64,000 nucleotides of DNA, taken from NCBI RefSeq assembly GCF_000315235.1, contig NZ_BALG01000027.1, forward strand, positions 1 through 64,000, in the 5' to 3' direction. Positions within the stretch are counted from its first letter, which is position 1. Each line of letters opens with the position of its first letter. This DNA comes from Paenibacillus popilliae ATCC 14706 (GTDB taxonomy: Bacteria > Bacillota > Bacilli > Paenibacillales > Paenibacillaceae). Below, piece after piece: positions 31,388-39,972 of this stretch. The position numbers and the translations under genes are program-made. Under the pieces are notes generated by a model. That model did not search any database. It worked only from the letters and a program-made list of their open reading frames with translations, and was not told the origin of the DNA.

Positions 31388-32163
31388 GCGCATTGCCTAA
31401 ATTAGCCGTTCATCAATTAAATAAAGATATTGATGGAAAACGGATATTAAAGGATCTTGATTTTACAATTCAAGAAGGGGAATTTTTGAGCATATTGGGG
31501 GACTCCGGGAGCGGAAAGTCGACATTGCTTAAAATTCTAATCGGCATTGAGGAGCTAAGCAGCGGTGAAATCAGGAAAGACGGCAACAAAATAGACAAAC
31601 TGCCGCCTCATGAACGAGGGATCGGAATGGTGTTTCAGAACTATGCCTTGTTCCCGCATATGAGTGCAATGGAGAACATCATGTATCCCTTGATTGCAAA
31701 CAAAAAAAAAGAAAAAGAGGCGAAACGAACCGCTTTCGACTTATTGGCTAAGATGGGCATGATCGAGCATAAGGAGAAGCTGCCCAGCCAGCTTTCCGGT
31801 GGCCAGAAGCAGCGAGTAGCGATTGCGCGTACATTGGCGCTCGAACCGGACATCCTATTGTTTGACGAAGCGTTGGCTGCATTAGATGCAAGCAATCGAA
31901 TGAAGCTTAGCGCAGAGTTCAAAGAGATTCAAAAAGCATTCCAGGTAACGATACTGTATGTGACTCACGATCAAGAAGAAGCGCTCGGCATGTCAGACCG
32001 GGTGTTGATCTTGAACCAAGGGAAAATGGAACAGTTGGATACACCGTTTAATATATGCAAGAAGCCTAAAAGCAAATATGTAGAAGAGTTCGTTACTGTA
32101 AATTTGTACAAACGATTTCATAGCATGAAGCAACTGGTTGGAGATGATGGTGAAAAAAAATAG
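31384..32163 (+). CDS. ABC importer ATPase
   Basis: About 259 aa from TTG 31384, after GGAAGTGG and overlapping the previous stop. Walker [13 protein letters not shown]-loop FQNYALFPHM, signature LSGGQKQRVAIAR, Walker B ILLFDEALAALD (the D-x-x-A form in place of P is slightly unusual), and H-loop YVTHDQEEAL. No C-terminal TOBE regulatory domain is present, so it is shorter than most PotA/FbpC-type ATPases. It partners the fused permease downstream. Confidence 0.92.
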   Translation: MSALPKLAVHQLNKDIDGKRILKDLDFTIQEGEFLSILGDSGSGKSTLLKILIGIEELSSGEIRKDGNKIDKLPPHERGIGMVFQNYALFPHMSAMENIMYPLIANKKKEKEAKRTAFDLLAKMGMIEHKEKLPSQLSGGQKQRVAIARTLALEPDILLFDEALAALDASNRMKLSAEFKEIQKAFQVTILYVTHDQEEALGMSDRVLILNQGKMEQLDTPFNICKKPKSKYVEEFVTVNLYKRFHSMKQLVGDDGEKK

Positions 32164-33733
32164 GCCCTTGCTGTTCAGTTCCCACGTTATCGTTCTTATT
32201 GTAAGTTTTTTTTTCATTAGCGTCCTCTTGCCGGTAGGGTATACGTTCCTCTGTGTCGATTGGACTACCGTAATCGAGGTATTCAGCGCGCCCTTATTTC
32301 TGGAGAGTCTGTTGAATTCGATGATTGCAGCCGCATGCGCTACGGTGATCAGTGTGATTTTAGCTTTTGGGTTAGCCTATATCATTACTAGAAGCCATAT
32401 CAAAGGCAAAGAAGTTTGGCGGACTCTATTTATTGTTCCGATGCTTGTGCCTTCCATAGCGCATGGATTTGGCCTCATCAATTTATTTGGAGATAATGGG
32501 TTTATTACGCTGGCGTGTGGCATTAACATTCAATTGTATGGCATGAAAGGGATCGTTTTCGGAAGCGTTATTTATGCAATGCCGATTGCCTTCTTCATGT
32601 TTTCGGATATTTTAAGGTACGTGGATGCGGGAGTGTATGATGCTTGCAGGACATTGGGAATTCCGAAGGCACATGTTTTTTTTGATATCACCTTGGGAGT
32701 GATGAAAAAACAGTGCTTGATCGTTTCTTCAACCATTTTTACGATGGTATTCACCGATTATGGCGTTGCTTTGGCTATAGGCGGGAAAGTGAGTACGTTG
32801 CCTGTACTTTTATACCGCGAAGTCATCGGACTGTTGGACTTTTCCAAGGGTGGATTTATAGCGATTTTGCTCTTCATACCCGCAATCCTAACTTTTATGC
32901 TGGGCCGCAAGACAAACCAGGTAGAATTAGATCAAGTGAATGGACCCGGATATACGGCAACAACAAATAAAGCAAGAGATATATTGTATACCATTCTCTG
33001 TGCAGTAACCGCTTTTATTATGCTAATGCCCGTGATCTCATATACCATTATGGGAATTGTTGAACAATATCCTAATAATATGACGTTCACATGGAAACAT
33101 ATACAAGCCGTCATCACTGGCGGGGCAGGAAAGACAATCTACAATTCGCTTGTCATCTCGTTAGCAACAGCCCTACTAGGCACTACAGCAGCATATTTGA
33201 TCGCATATGTCAGTATTCGATTGCCCAATCGGTCTATGGCGAGGATAATCCATTCATTGGCCGTGTTTCCACTAGTTATTCCAGGAATCGTGCTTGGGTT
33301 GGGTTATATTCAATTTTTTAGCTTCACCCCGATATATGGAACAGCATTCATCCTTATATTGGTGAATATGGTGCATTTCTTTTCGGCCCCCTACTTATTG
33401 GCTTACAATAGCCAGATTAAGATTCCCAAGGAGTTGGAACAGGCAGCTAGTTCAATGGGAATCAAGCAAATGGCGTATATCAGAGATATCCTGGTGCCTG
33501 CTACCGGTGTTACCATCCTAGAGATGTTTAGCTTTTTCTTTATTCATTCCATGGTTACGATATCGGCGGTCGCATTTTTAAGCAACACAAAAAATATGAC
33601 GATCGCCTTACTCATTAACCAGTACGAGGCACAAATGTTGTTTAAAGAAGCAGCCGTCGTTGTTCTGCTCCTACTATGCATTCATTTGGCCTTTACATTG
33701 CTCGTTTCGCAGTTGAAAAAGTATTTATTTTAA
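32147..33733 (+). CDS. Fused double-domain ABC permease
   Basis: About 528 aa from ATG 32147 (GTG 32150 is the alternative), overlapping the ATPase gene. Two BPD-type permease units sit in tandem, each with an EAA-like loop (DACRTLGIPKAHVFFDI at about 160 and QAASSMGIKQMAYIRDI at about 440), giving about 12 membrane helices. One polypeptide therefore supplies both permease halves, as in FbpB-like and some phosphonate importers. It imports the ligand captured by the protein encoded at 30401. Confidence 0.9.
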   Translation: MVKKNRPLLFSSHVIVLIVSFFFISVLLPVGYTFLCVDWTTVIEVFSAPLFLESLLNSMIAAACATVISVILAFGLAYIITRSHIKGKEVWRTLFIVPMLVPSIAHGFGLINLFGDNGFITLACGINIQLYGMKGIVFGSVIYAMPIAFFMFSDILRYVDAGVYDACRTLGIPKAHVFFDITLGVMKKQCLIVSSTIFTMVFTDYGVALAIGGKVSTLPVLLYREVIGLLDFSKGGFIAILLFIPAILTFMLGRKTNQVELDQVNGPGYTATTNKARDILYTILCAVTAFIMLMPVISYTIMGIVEQYPNNMTFTWKHIQAVITGGAGKTIYNSLVISLATALLGTTAAYLIAYVSIRLPNRSMARIIHSLAVFPLVIPGIVLGLGYIQFFSFTPIYGTAFILILVNMVHFFSAPYLLAYNSQIKIPKELEQAASSMGIKQMAYIRDILVPATGVTILEMFSFFFIHSMVTISAVAFLSNTKNMTIALLINQYEAQMLFKEAAVVVLLLLCIHLAFTLLVSQLKKYLF

Positions 33734-33761
33734 CTTCATCTAACAAGAAAAGAGAGATACC

Positions 33762-34664
33762 ATGCTGACGAAAGAACAATTCGATATCCTGGTACAGTTG
33801 GAACAACATCGAGATGCGGGACTTGCTACACACAAAATTGCCCATAGACTGTTCAATCAACTTGCTTCTGAAGAATGGGTAAGCATGGAGGGCAACGACC
33901 ACATTTTGATTACGGACAAAGGCTTGAATGCATTGGAAATCTATAAAGTGAAGCGTGCTGTATTTATTGTTGCTGGAATGGGAACAAGACTTTATCCATT
34001 TACAAAAGATAGACCTAAATCCTTAGTGGAAGTCAATGGGAAAAGCATGATAGAAGGCATATTAGAGACGATTCACAATATTGGTATTCGGGAAATCGTG
34101 GTCGTCAGGGGATACCTCAAGGAGAAATTCGACTTCCTGCTGGAGAAGTATCCTGATCTCATTTTTATCGATAATGACAAGTATGAACAATATAACAATA
34201 TTTATTCCGCTTATCTGGCGAAAGATTATTTGCAAAATGCCTATATTTTAGAGGGAGACCTATTAGTAACAAATAAAAATATTATTCAAAAATACCAATA
34301 TCAGTGCAATTATGTTGGTGTTTATCAAAATGAAACGACGGATTGGTGTTTAGAAATAGAAAACGGAAGAGTTGCCGCCATGAAATTGGGCGGGCAACAT
34401 TGTTACTTGATGTATGGCATCTCCTATTGGGACGAGCAAGCCGGCAAGCAATTGAAAGAGGATATTAGCAAGGAGATTCAATTAGAGGGTGCCAAACAGC
34501 GATATTGGGATGAAGTCCCTACGAACCTATGTAACAAAAACTATCATATTCATGTAAGACCGTTTGCAGAAGGAGACATTATTGAGATTGATTCAGCAGA
34601 TGATTTGCATGCTGCGGAAGAATGGTTGAAGCGGAGAGATTTGGATTCGTGTTTGAAGGCATAG
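33762..34664 (+). CDS. Winged-helix-LicC/PntC-like CTP cytidylyltransferase
   Basis: A 300-aa protein. Residues 1-65 look like a winged helix-turn-helix (MLTKEQFDILVQLEQHRDAG, LITDKGLNALEIYKVK). Residues 66-290 are a nucleotidyltransferase: FIVAGMGTRLYPFTKDRPKS for CTP, VEVNGKSMIEGILETI, and EGDLLVTN for the metal. This resembles LicC (phosphocholine) and PntC (2-aminoethylphosphonate) cytidylyltransferases more than hexose-1-phosphate enzymes, as I recall them. It would activate the imported compound as a CMP derivative for the transferase at 28371. Substrate is inference. Confidence 0.75.
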   Translation: MLTKEQFDILVQLEQHRDAGLATHKIAHRLFNQLASEEWVSMEGNDHILITDKGLNALEIYKVKRAVFIVAGMGTRLYPFTKDRPKSLVEVNGKSMIEGILETIHNIGIREIVVVRGYLKEKFDFLLEKYPDLIFIDNDKYEQYNNIYSAYLAKDYLQNAYILEGDLLVTNKNIIQKYQYQCNYVGVYQNETTDWCLEIENGRVAAMKLGGQHCYLMYGISYWDEQAGKQLKEDISKEIQLEGAKQRYWDEVPTNLCNKNYHIHVRPFAEGDIIEIDSADDLHAAEEWLKRRDLDSCLKA

Positions 34665-34683
34665 AAGGCCTCGCTACCTAACC

Positions 34684-34729
34684 AGACAAGCACAGCGCCG
34701 CTAAAGGGTGTTGGGCTTGTTTTTTGTTA
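34684..34729 (+). terminator. Terminator of the phospho-decoration cassette
   Basis: CAAGC-A-CAGCGCC pairs with GGGTGTTG-GGCTTG (two G.T pairs) and is followed by TTTTTTG. It closes the set that begins at 28371. Confidence 0.65.
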
Positions 34730-34788
34730 ATAAAAAATTTCCAACCGGGAATACTCCAATTACAGTATCCCTTGGAAGGAGGCTGGAC

Positions 34789-36300
34789 ATGAGTGGGAAG
34801 GATGAACGTTCGGAGTACTCCGCGCTGGATAACGAACCGTTAGCTGCGACCTTGGAGAAGAATATACAACAGGTGAAAGAGACGTTGGGCAGCAGCACGG
34901 ATCTCGTTGTCAGAGAAGTATGGGTGGGGGGGAGATCCGATCTTAAAGCAGCTATTCTGTACATCGATGGATTGGCCGATACGACGGTAGTGCAAGATTT
35001 TATCGTAAGGGCGGTTACGAGCAGCGAGATCATTTCGGAGGAGCATGCGCCTACGGCAGATCCCGATTGGTTCACCATATTCAAAGAATATGCTGTGTCG
35101 GTATCCCAACTTGAAGAAGTGGCCGATTATCACAAGCTGTTCAGCCACCTGATGAGCGGGGATACGATGGTTTTGCTCGAACGATGTGCTCGCGGGCTGG
35201 CTGCCGCAACGGCAGGCTGGGAGGATCGGGGGGTGCAGACACCCGAAGATCAGACGGTCGTAAGAGGTCCGCGCGATGCATTCACCGAAAATTTGAGGAC
35301 GAACACGGCGCTCGTTCGCCGGAAAATCAAAAACCCGAAGCTATGGCTTCAGACCAAAACGATCGGGACGCTATCGCAAACGAGTGTAGCCGTCATGTAC
35401 ATGAAGGGAGCGGCAGACGAGCAGGTGGTGGAGGAAGTTCATCGAAGATTGGACATGCTGGAGTTGGCAGGCATATTGGAAAGCGGCATGATCGAGGAGC
35501 TCATAGAGGATCGAACGTATACCCCTTTTCCAACAATGTATAATACGGAAAGACCTGACGTGGTAGCTTCAGGGCTGATGGAAGGGCGTGTAGCGATATT
35601 GGTCGACGGAACGCCCTTCGTGTTGTTGGTGCCTGCGCTGTTTATTCAATATTTCCAGGCTGCCGAAGATTACTATCAGCGCTCCGATTTCGGGTTGATT
35701 CGAATGTTGAGAATGTTAGCCTTCTTTATTGCGCTACTGGGCCCGTCACTTTATATCGCCATTACGACGTTCCACGAAGAGATGCTCCCCACTGCATTAA
35801 TGATCAGTATCGCCGCCGGGCGGGAAGGCATTCCCTTCCCTGCTTTTGTGGAAGCCTTGATTATGGAGACGATATTTGAAATTTTAAGGGAAGCGGGCGT
35901 TCGAATGCCGCGGGCGATCGGGCAGGCTGTATCCATTGTCGGCGCCCTTGTCATTGGCCAGGCGGCGGTAGAGGCCGGACTGGTATCGCCAGGGATGGTC
36001 ATTGTCGTTGCATTAACCGCAATCTCCAACTTCTCGATTCCTGCCTATAGCATGGGGATTGCCGTTAGAATTTTAAGGTATCCGCTAATGGGGTTGGCGG
36101 CAATGGCGGGGTTGTATGGCATTTTTATCGGGATCGGGATGATTATGGTGCACTTGTGCAGCCTGAGATCGTTCGGCGTGCCGTACATGGCCCCGTTCTC
36201 CCCGTTCAATCTGCATGAGCAGGAAGACAGTCTCCTCCGACTGCCGAAGGTGAGCCTTGCCCAACGCATACACCCCATCAATACGAAGAAGAAGCGATGA
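34789..36300 (+). CDS. gerKA: GerA-family spore germination protein (A subunit)
   Basis: About 503 aa from ATG 34789, 6 bases after AAGGAGG. A subunit of an inner-membrane germinant receptor: large N-terminal cytoplasmic domain (NIQQVKETLGSSTDLVVREV), then MEGRVAILVDGTPFVLLVPA and several membrane helices (FFIALLGPSLYIAITTFH, GREGIPFPAFVEALIMETIF). The operon order A-C-B here is common in Paenibacillus. Which germinant it senses is not readable. The gerK name is by general resemblance. Confidence 0.93.
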   Translation: MSGKDERSEYSALDNEPLAATLEKNIQQVKETLGSSTDLVVREVWVGGRSDLKAAILYIDGLADTTVVQDFIVRAVTSSEIISEEHAPTADPDWFTIFKEYAVSVSQLEEVADYHKLFSHLMSGDTMVLLERCARGLAAATAGWEDRGVQTPEDQTVVRGPRDAFTENLRTNTALVRRKIKNPKLWLQTKTIGTLSQTSVAVMYMKGAADEQVVEEVHRRLDMLELAGILESGMIEELIEDRTYTPFPTMYNTERPDVVASGLMEGRVAILVDGTPFVLLVPALFIQYFQAAEDYYQRSDFGLIRMLRMLAFFIALLGPSLYIAITTFHEEMLPTALMISIAAGREGIPFPAFVEALIMETIFEILREAGVRMPRAIGQAVSIVGALVIGQAAVEAGLVSPGMVIVVALTAISNFSIPAYSMGIAVRILRYPLMGLAAMAGLYGIFIGIGMIMVHLCSLRSFGVPYMAPFSPFNLHEQEDSLLRLPKVSLAQRIHPINTKKKR

Positions 36301-36314
36301 TGGGAGAGATAATC

Positions 36315-37520
36315 GTGGTACATGCGGCATATATAATGCGCATCGTGGCAATCTGGCTTATGGTGGCCCTGGCCTTGGCCGGGTGTTGGGACAGGAGAGA
36401 AGTCAATGATTTGGTTATCGCCGTAGCGATGGGGGTGGATCGATCCGAAGAGGGGTATACCGTCAGTGTTCAGGTCGTCGACCCGGCAGAAATCGCTTCG
36501 AAGAAGGGGAGCGGGCGTGCTTCGGTTACGGTCTATAAGGAGCAGGGGAAGACGGTATTCGAGGCCGTCAGGAGGATGACGACAACGTCTGCACGAAAAA
36601 TTTACTTTTCCCATCTGAGAATGTTCCTGATTAGCGAAGAAGTAGCCGGAAAGGGGATCGGCCACGCGATCGAATTCATTTCCCGTGATCATGAATTTCG
36701 AACCGACTTTTATATCGCTATCGCCAGGGGGAGCAGGGCAGAGGAGATTTTGAAGGCCTACCCGGCTATCGAAAAAATTCCTGCAGAAAAAATGTTCTCC
36801 TCGCTGGAAATGTCAAGCAAATCGTGGGCGGCGACCGGGACGGTGAAGCTGGATGAACTGATCTCCGATATGATGACGGCCGGAAAGACGCCGGCCATTA
36901 CCGGCATTCGGTACCTTGGCGATATCAAGGAAGGGGAAACAAAAAAAAACGTAGAGGCGACGGAAACGCCGGCAAAATTGAAATATGAAGGCATGGCGGT
37001 ATTCCGGAAAGACAGGCTGGCAGGTTGGCTTAATGAAGAGGAGAGCAAAGGCTACAACTACATAAAGGGGAGCGTAAGGAGCACCGTGGGCGTGATCTCT
37101 TGTCCCGACGAAGCAGGACAGCTTACGATAGAAAGTATAAGAACAAACAGCCGAATTCATGTAAATAGAGGCAGCCGTACGCCGAAAATCGATATCCATA
37201 TCAAGGCGACCGCCAATATCGGAGAAACGCAGTGCAAGGATAATCTGGCGGATACGACGGTCATTCAGGAGTTGGAGAAAATTACTAATAGGAAGCTGGC
37301 ATTGATTTTAGAGAAGACGCTGAAAAAAGCGCATGACATGAAGCTTGACTTTATTGGCCTGGGGGCGGCCATTCATCGTTCCGCTCCCGGGGCATGGGCA
37401 CGACTGAAATCGAATTGGCCAGAACGTATGGATTCGGTGCCCGTACATTTTCATGTCGATGTGAAGCTAAGAACTTCCGGTAAAACGAAAGGGACATTTC
37501 TTGAAAAATTGAAAGAATGA
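36315..37520 (+). CDS. gerKC: GerC-family germination lipoprotein (C subunit)
   Basis: About 401 aa from GTG 36315, 6 bases after GGGAGAG; ATG 36297 overlapping the gerA stop is possible. A lipoprotein signal ends in ALALAGC-WDRREVND, the standard Ger(x)C start after the lipidated Cys. Family stretches include ISFSHLRMFLISEEV-like KIYFSHLRMFLISEEVAG and KIPAEKMFSSLE. It sits on the outer face of the spore inner membrane with the A and B subunits. Confidence 0.93.
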   Translation: MVHAAYIMRIVAIWLMVALALAGCWDRREVNDLVIAVAMGVDRSEEGYTVSVQVVDPAEIASKKGSGRASVTVYKEQGKTVFEAVRRMTTTSARKIYFSHLRMFLISEEVAGKGIGHAIEFISRDHEFRTDFYIAIARGSRAEEILKAYPAIEKIPAEKMFSSLEMSSKSWAATGTVKLDELISDMMTAGKTPAITGIRYLGDIKEGETKKNVEATETPAKLKYEGMAVFRKDRLAGWLNEEESKGYNYIKGSVRSTVGVISCPDEAGQLTIESIRTNSRIHVNRGSRTPKIDIHIKATANIGETQCKDNLADTTVIQELEKITNRKLALILEKTLKKAHDMKLDFIGLGAAIHRSAPGAWARLKSNWPERMDSVPVHFHVDVKLRTSGKTKGTFLEKLKE

Positions 37521-37550
37521 GCGGTTGTACCAAATGGGGGCGAATTCTCA

Positions 37551-38654
37551 GTGAAGCCTATGAAAATCAATCTGCGTCAATTTAAAATATTGGTCATTCT
37601 CTTCACTGTCGGGACGACAATTCTGGTTACACCCGCCGGATTAGCCGCAGAAATCGGACAAGATGCCTGGATGGCTCCCATCGCGGCAATAGTGCCAGGG
37701 TTGTTACTCGTTCTACTCTATATTGGGGTGAACCGTGCCGCTCCCGGAATGACCATCGCTGAAATAAGCGAGTCGCTGTTCGGTACATGGATTGGCAAGG
37801 GATTGGCGCTGCTGTTTATCCTGTTCGCCTTCTTGGGAGCCTCATTGGTGTTGTTCGATATTGGCAAATTCACGACTACGGTGCTGCTCCCGGAAACACC
37901 GCTGTTGTTTGTCAATGCGTTGCCTGCTCTTGTTCTCCTGTATGCGCTTGAGAGCGGCTTCAATACATTGGCCAGAATGGCGGAATTACTGTTCCCGTGG
38001 TTTGCGCTGCTGTTTCTATTTATGGTGGCGCTGCTGATTCCGCAAATTGATGTTCGGAATGTCCAGCCGTTCCTGGAAGCAGGACCGAAGGAACTGGCCC
38101 ATTCGGTGCTGATGGTGTTGAGCCTGTCCTACATGCCTCTCGTCGTCTTCCTGATGGTTCAGCCCGTCGAACGGACAGAAGGCAACATAGGCCCTCAAGC
38201 TTTCATCGGGGCTGCATTGCTTGGCGGGGGGCTATTTTGTGTCGTCGCGGCGTTAACCATCCTTGTGCTTGGCGCGAACGTCACTTCTTTGCAAGAATAT
38301 CCGGTCTATTCCTTAGCGCAGAGAATAAGCATCGGCAGATTTCTGGAACGGGTTGAAGCGATTGCGGCAGGTCTGTGGTTAATAACGACGTTTGTGAAAA
38401 TGTCCCTTTACTTCTACGCAACGGTATCAGGGCTTGTTCGCCTTGCCCGCCTTCCGAGCTATCGAACCATATTGCTGCCAATGGTCGTGCTGTTAGTCGT
38501 TGTCTCGGTATTGATTTTTCCGAATTCGGCTGCAGCGCATCAATTCCTCTCTACAATCTGGATCACCATCGTATTTACGATGGGAGTGGTTATTCCCCTT
38601 CTCTTTTTCATAGGGTTGCTGTTCAAGCGGCGGATTCATAGGGGAGGGCAATAA
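37551..38654 (+). CDS. gerKB: GerB-family germination permease-like protein (B subunit)
   Basis: A 367-aa protein; GTG 37551 lies 9 bases after GGGGG. About ten membrane helices of the amino acid/polyamine transporter fold (ILVTPAGLAAEIGQDAWMAP, LALLFILFAFLGASLVLFDI). B subunits form the channel and germinant pocket of the receptor. It completes the gerA-gerC-gerB operon, which would be expressed in the forespore; I saw no convincing SigG promoter. Confidence 0.93.
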   Translation: MKPMKINLRQFKILVILFTVGTTILVTPAGLAAEIGQDAWMAPIAAIVPGLLLVLLYIGVNRAAPGMTIAEISESLFGTWIGKGLALLFILFAFLGASLVLFDIGKFTTTVLLPETPLLFVNALPALVLLYALESGFNTLARMAELLFPWFALLFLFMVALLIPQIDVRNVQPFLEAGPKELAHSVLMVLSLSYMPLVVFLMVQPVERTEGNIGPQAFIGAALLGGGLFCVVAALTILVLGANVTSLQEYPVYSLAQRISIGRFLERVEAIAAGLWLITTFVKMSLYFYATVSGLVRLARLPSYRTILLPMVVLLVVVSVLIFPNSAAAHQFLSTIWITIVFTMGVVIPLLFFIGLLFKRRIHRGGQ

Positions 38655-38872
38655 CCTCACAGCGTTCCCGACATCATCCTGTCACTCTCGATGTGCGTGC
38701 AATCATGAGCTGTTCGAAGGGACCGTGTTATGCTGAAAGCAAATATGAGAACTATTCTGGCGCATGATGACGATTCCACGAGGAGCCAAGGCCAGAGGAA
38801 TGAATATAGAATACATTATTGCTGCATTCGAACGTGAAGGTTATCACGTCATCGGCAAGGAGGGAACATGCA

Positions 38873-39052
38873 ATGAGTGAGATGATTCGCAATCACGGGC
38901 AACAGAATCAGAATACCAGTCGGGAGAGAAGCGAATGTATTCCGGATTATCATAGGTTCATGGGTGTGGCCGTTTCCCAGCATCAGCAGGGGCGGCCCTT
39001 CAAGCGAGCTTCGACCGGGCAATTGCTCATACCTATTGTTAATGGATTGTAA
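38873..39052 (+). CDS. Unknown 59-aa polar protein
   Basis: ATG 38873 follows AAGGAGG with 9-base spacing. The protein (MSEMIRNHGQQNQNTSRERS... ending LIPIVNGL) is polar, rich in Gln, Asn, Arg and Ser, with no membrane segment. It ends 60 bases before the hpf start. Unrecognised; a good ribosome binding site is the main evidence that it is translated. Confidence 0.4.
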   Translation: MSEMIRNHGQQNQNTSRERSECIPDYHRFMGVAVSQHQQGRPFKRASTGQLLIPIVNGL

Positions 39053-39082
39053 TCGTTTTACGTGGCTCCCGCTAGGCAGTTA

Positions 39083-39091
39083 TGGTATAAT
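39083..39091 (+). promoter_or_regulatory. Extended -10 promoter of hpf
   Basis: TGGTATAAT, a perfect extended -10 box, 24 bases before ATG 39116. The -35 region (TGGCTC) is poor, consistent with an extended -10 or activator-dependent promoter. Confidence 0.5.
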
Positions 39092-39115
39092 GTGAACAAT
39101 AAAGGAGGAGTGTCT

Positions 39116-39658
39116 ATGAATTACAAAGTTCGAGGTCAACACATTGAAGTGACAGACGCGCTGCTCGATTATGTCGAGAAGAAATTAGGGCGGCTGGAAC
39201 GCTATTTCGAAGCTCCCCCTACGTCAGATGTCAACGTGACGCTGAGCGTAATACGTGATCTGCATATCGTTGAAGTAACGATTCCTTTGCCGGGCTTGCT
39301 GTTGAGGGCGGAAGATCGGAGCAAAGATATGTACGCTTCGATCGATTCCGTTACGGACAAGCTGGAGCGGCAAATCCGCAAGCATAAGACAAAGGTCAAC
39401 CGGAAGTTCCGTCAGACGGGCACCGAAGCGCATCTGTTCAGTGATGTGGCTGCGCCGGTACCGGTGGATGAGGAAGACCAGCTCGAAGTCGTACGGATGA
39501 AGCGGTTCACGCTGAAGCCGATGGACGTCGAGGAAGCGATTCTGCAGATGAATATGATTGGACATAGCTTCTTCGTATTCTCGAACGCAGAGACGAAGGA
39601 AGTGAACGTAGTCTACCGCCGCGATGACGGGCGCTACGGCTTGATTGAACAAGGCTGA
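39116..39658 (+). CDS. hpf: Ribosome hibernation promoting factor, long form
   Basis: About 180 aa from ATG 39116, after AAAGGAGGAG. The N-terminal domain (YKVRGQHIEVTDALLDYVEK) binds the 30S subunit at the tRNA and mRNA sites. The C-terminal domain (VVRMKRFTLKPMDVEEAILQ, MNMIGHSFFVFSNAE) pairs two ribosomes into inactive 100S dimers. It lies upstream of secA as in Bacillus. Confidence 0.95.
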   Translation: MNYKVRGQHIEVTDALLDYVEKKLGRLERYFEAPPTSDVNVTLSVIRDLHIVEVTIPLPGLLLRAEDRSKDMYASIDSVTDKLERQIRKHKTKVNRKFRQTGTEAHLFSDVAAPVPVDEEDQLEVVRMKRFTLKPMDVEEAILQMNMIGHSFFVFSNAETKEVNVVYRRDDGRYGLIEQG

Positions 39659-39972
39659 TCGTGGCTTGGCCGGCTCTGTTGCATTGCGGTGTCAGAGTCT
39701 GCACCCAATACTCAAATTTGGACTAAGCCTATTCCCACAACGGAATGGGCTCTTTTCGCGCCTATACTACAGGATAGATGTTGCGTACACATCTTATGAC
39801 CTGAATTGGCGGAAATGCGCGAATTCCTGCCCTGCCAAGGTTGCGGGCGCCTTTTGAAACTGTTACAATTTATTGCAAAACGAGTCAACGCCGCCATTCC
39901 CGAATCCACCCGCTCCGCGGGGGTGGGATGGACGAAGAAATCACGAAGGGATTTGCGTGAAAGGGGTTTAGC
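39659..39972. other. hpf-secA gap with one terminator
   Basis: The hpf terminator is at 39726-39757. The remaining 215 bases before secA show no open frame with a ribosome binding site on either strand and no repeat; the secA promoter is presumably here but I could not pin it. Confidence 0.5.
39726..39757 (+). terminator. Terminator of hpf
   Basis: Ten-base stem AGCCTATTCC with GGAATGGGCT (one T.G pair), loop CACAAC, then CTTTTCG. Confidence 0.8.
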
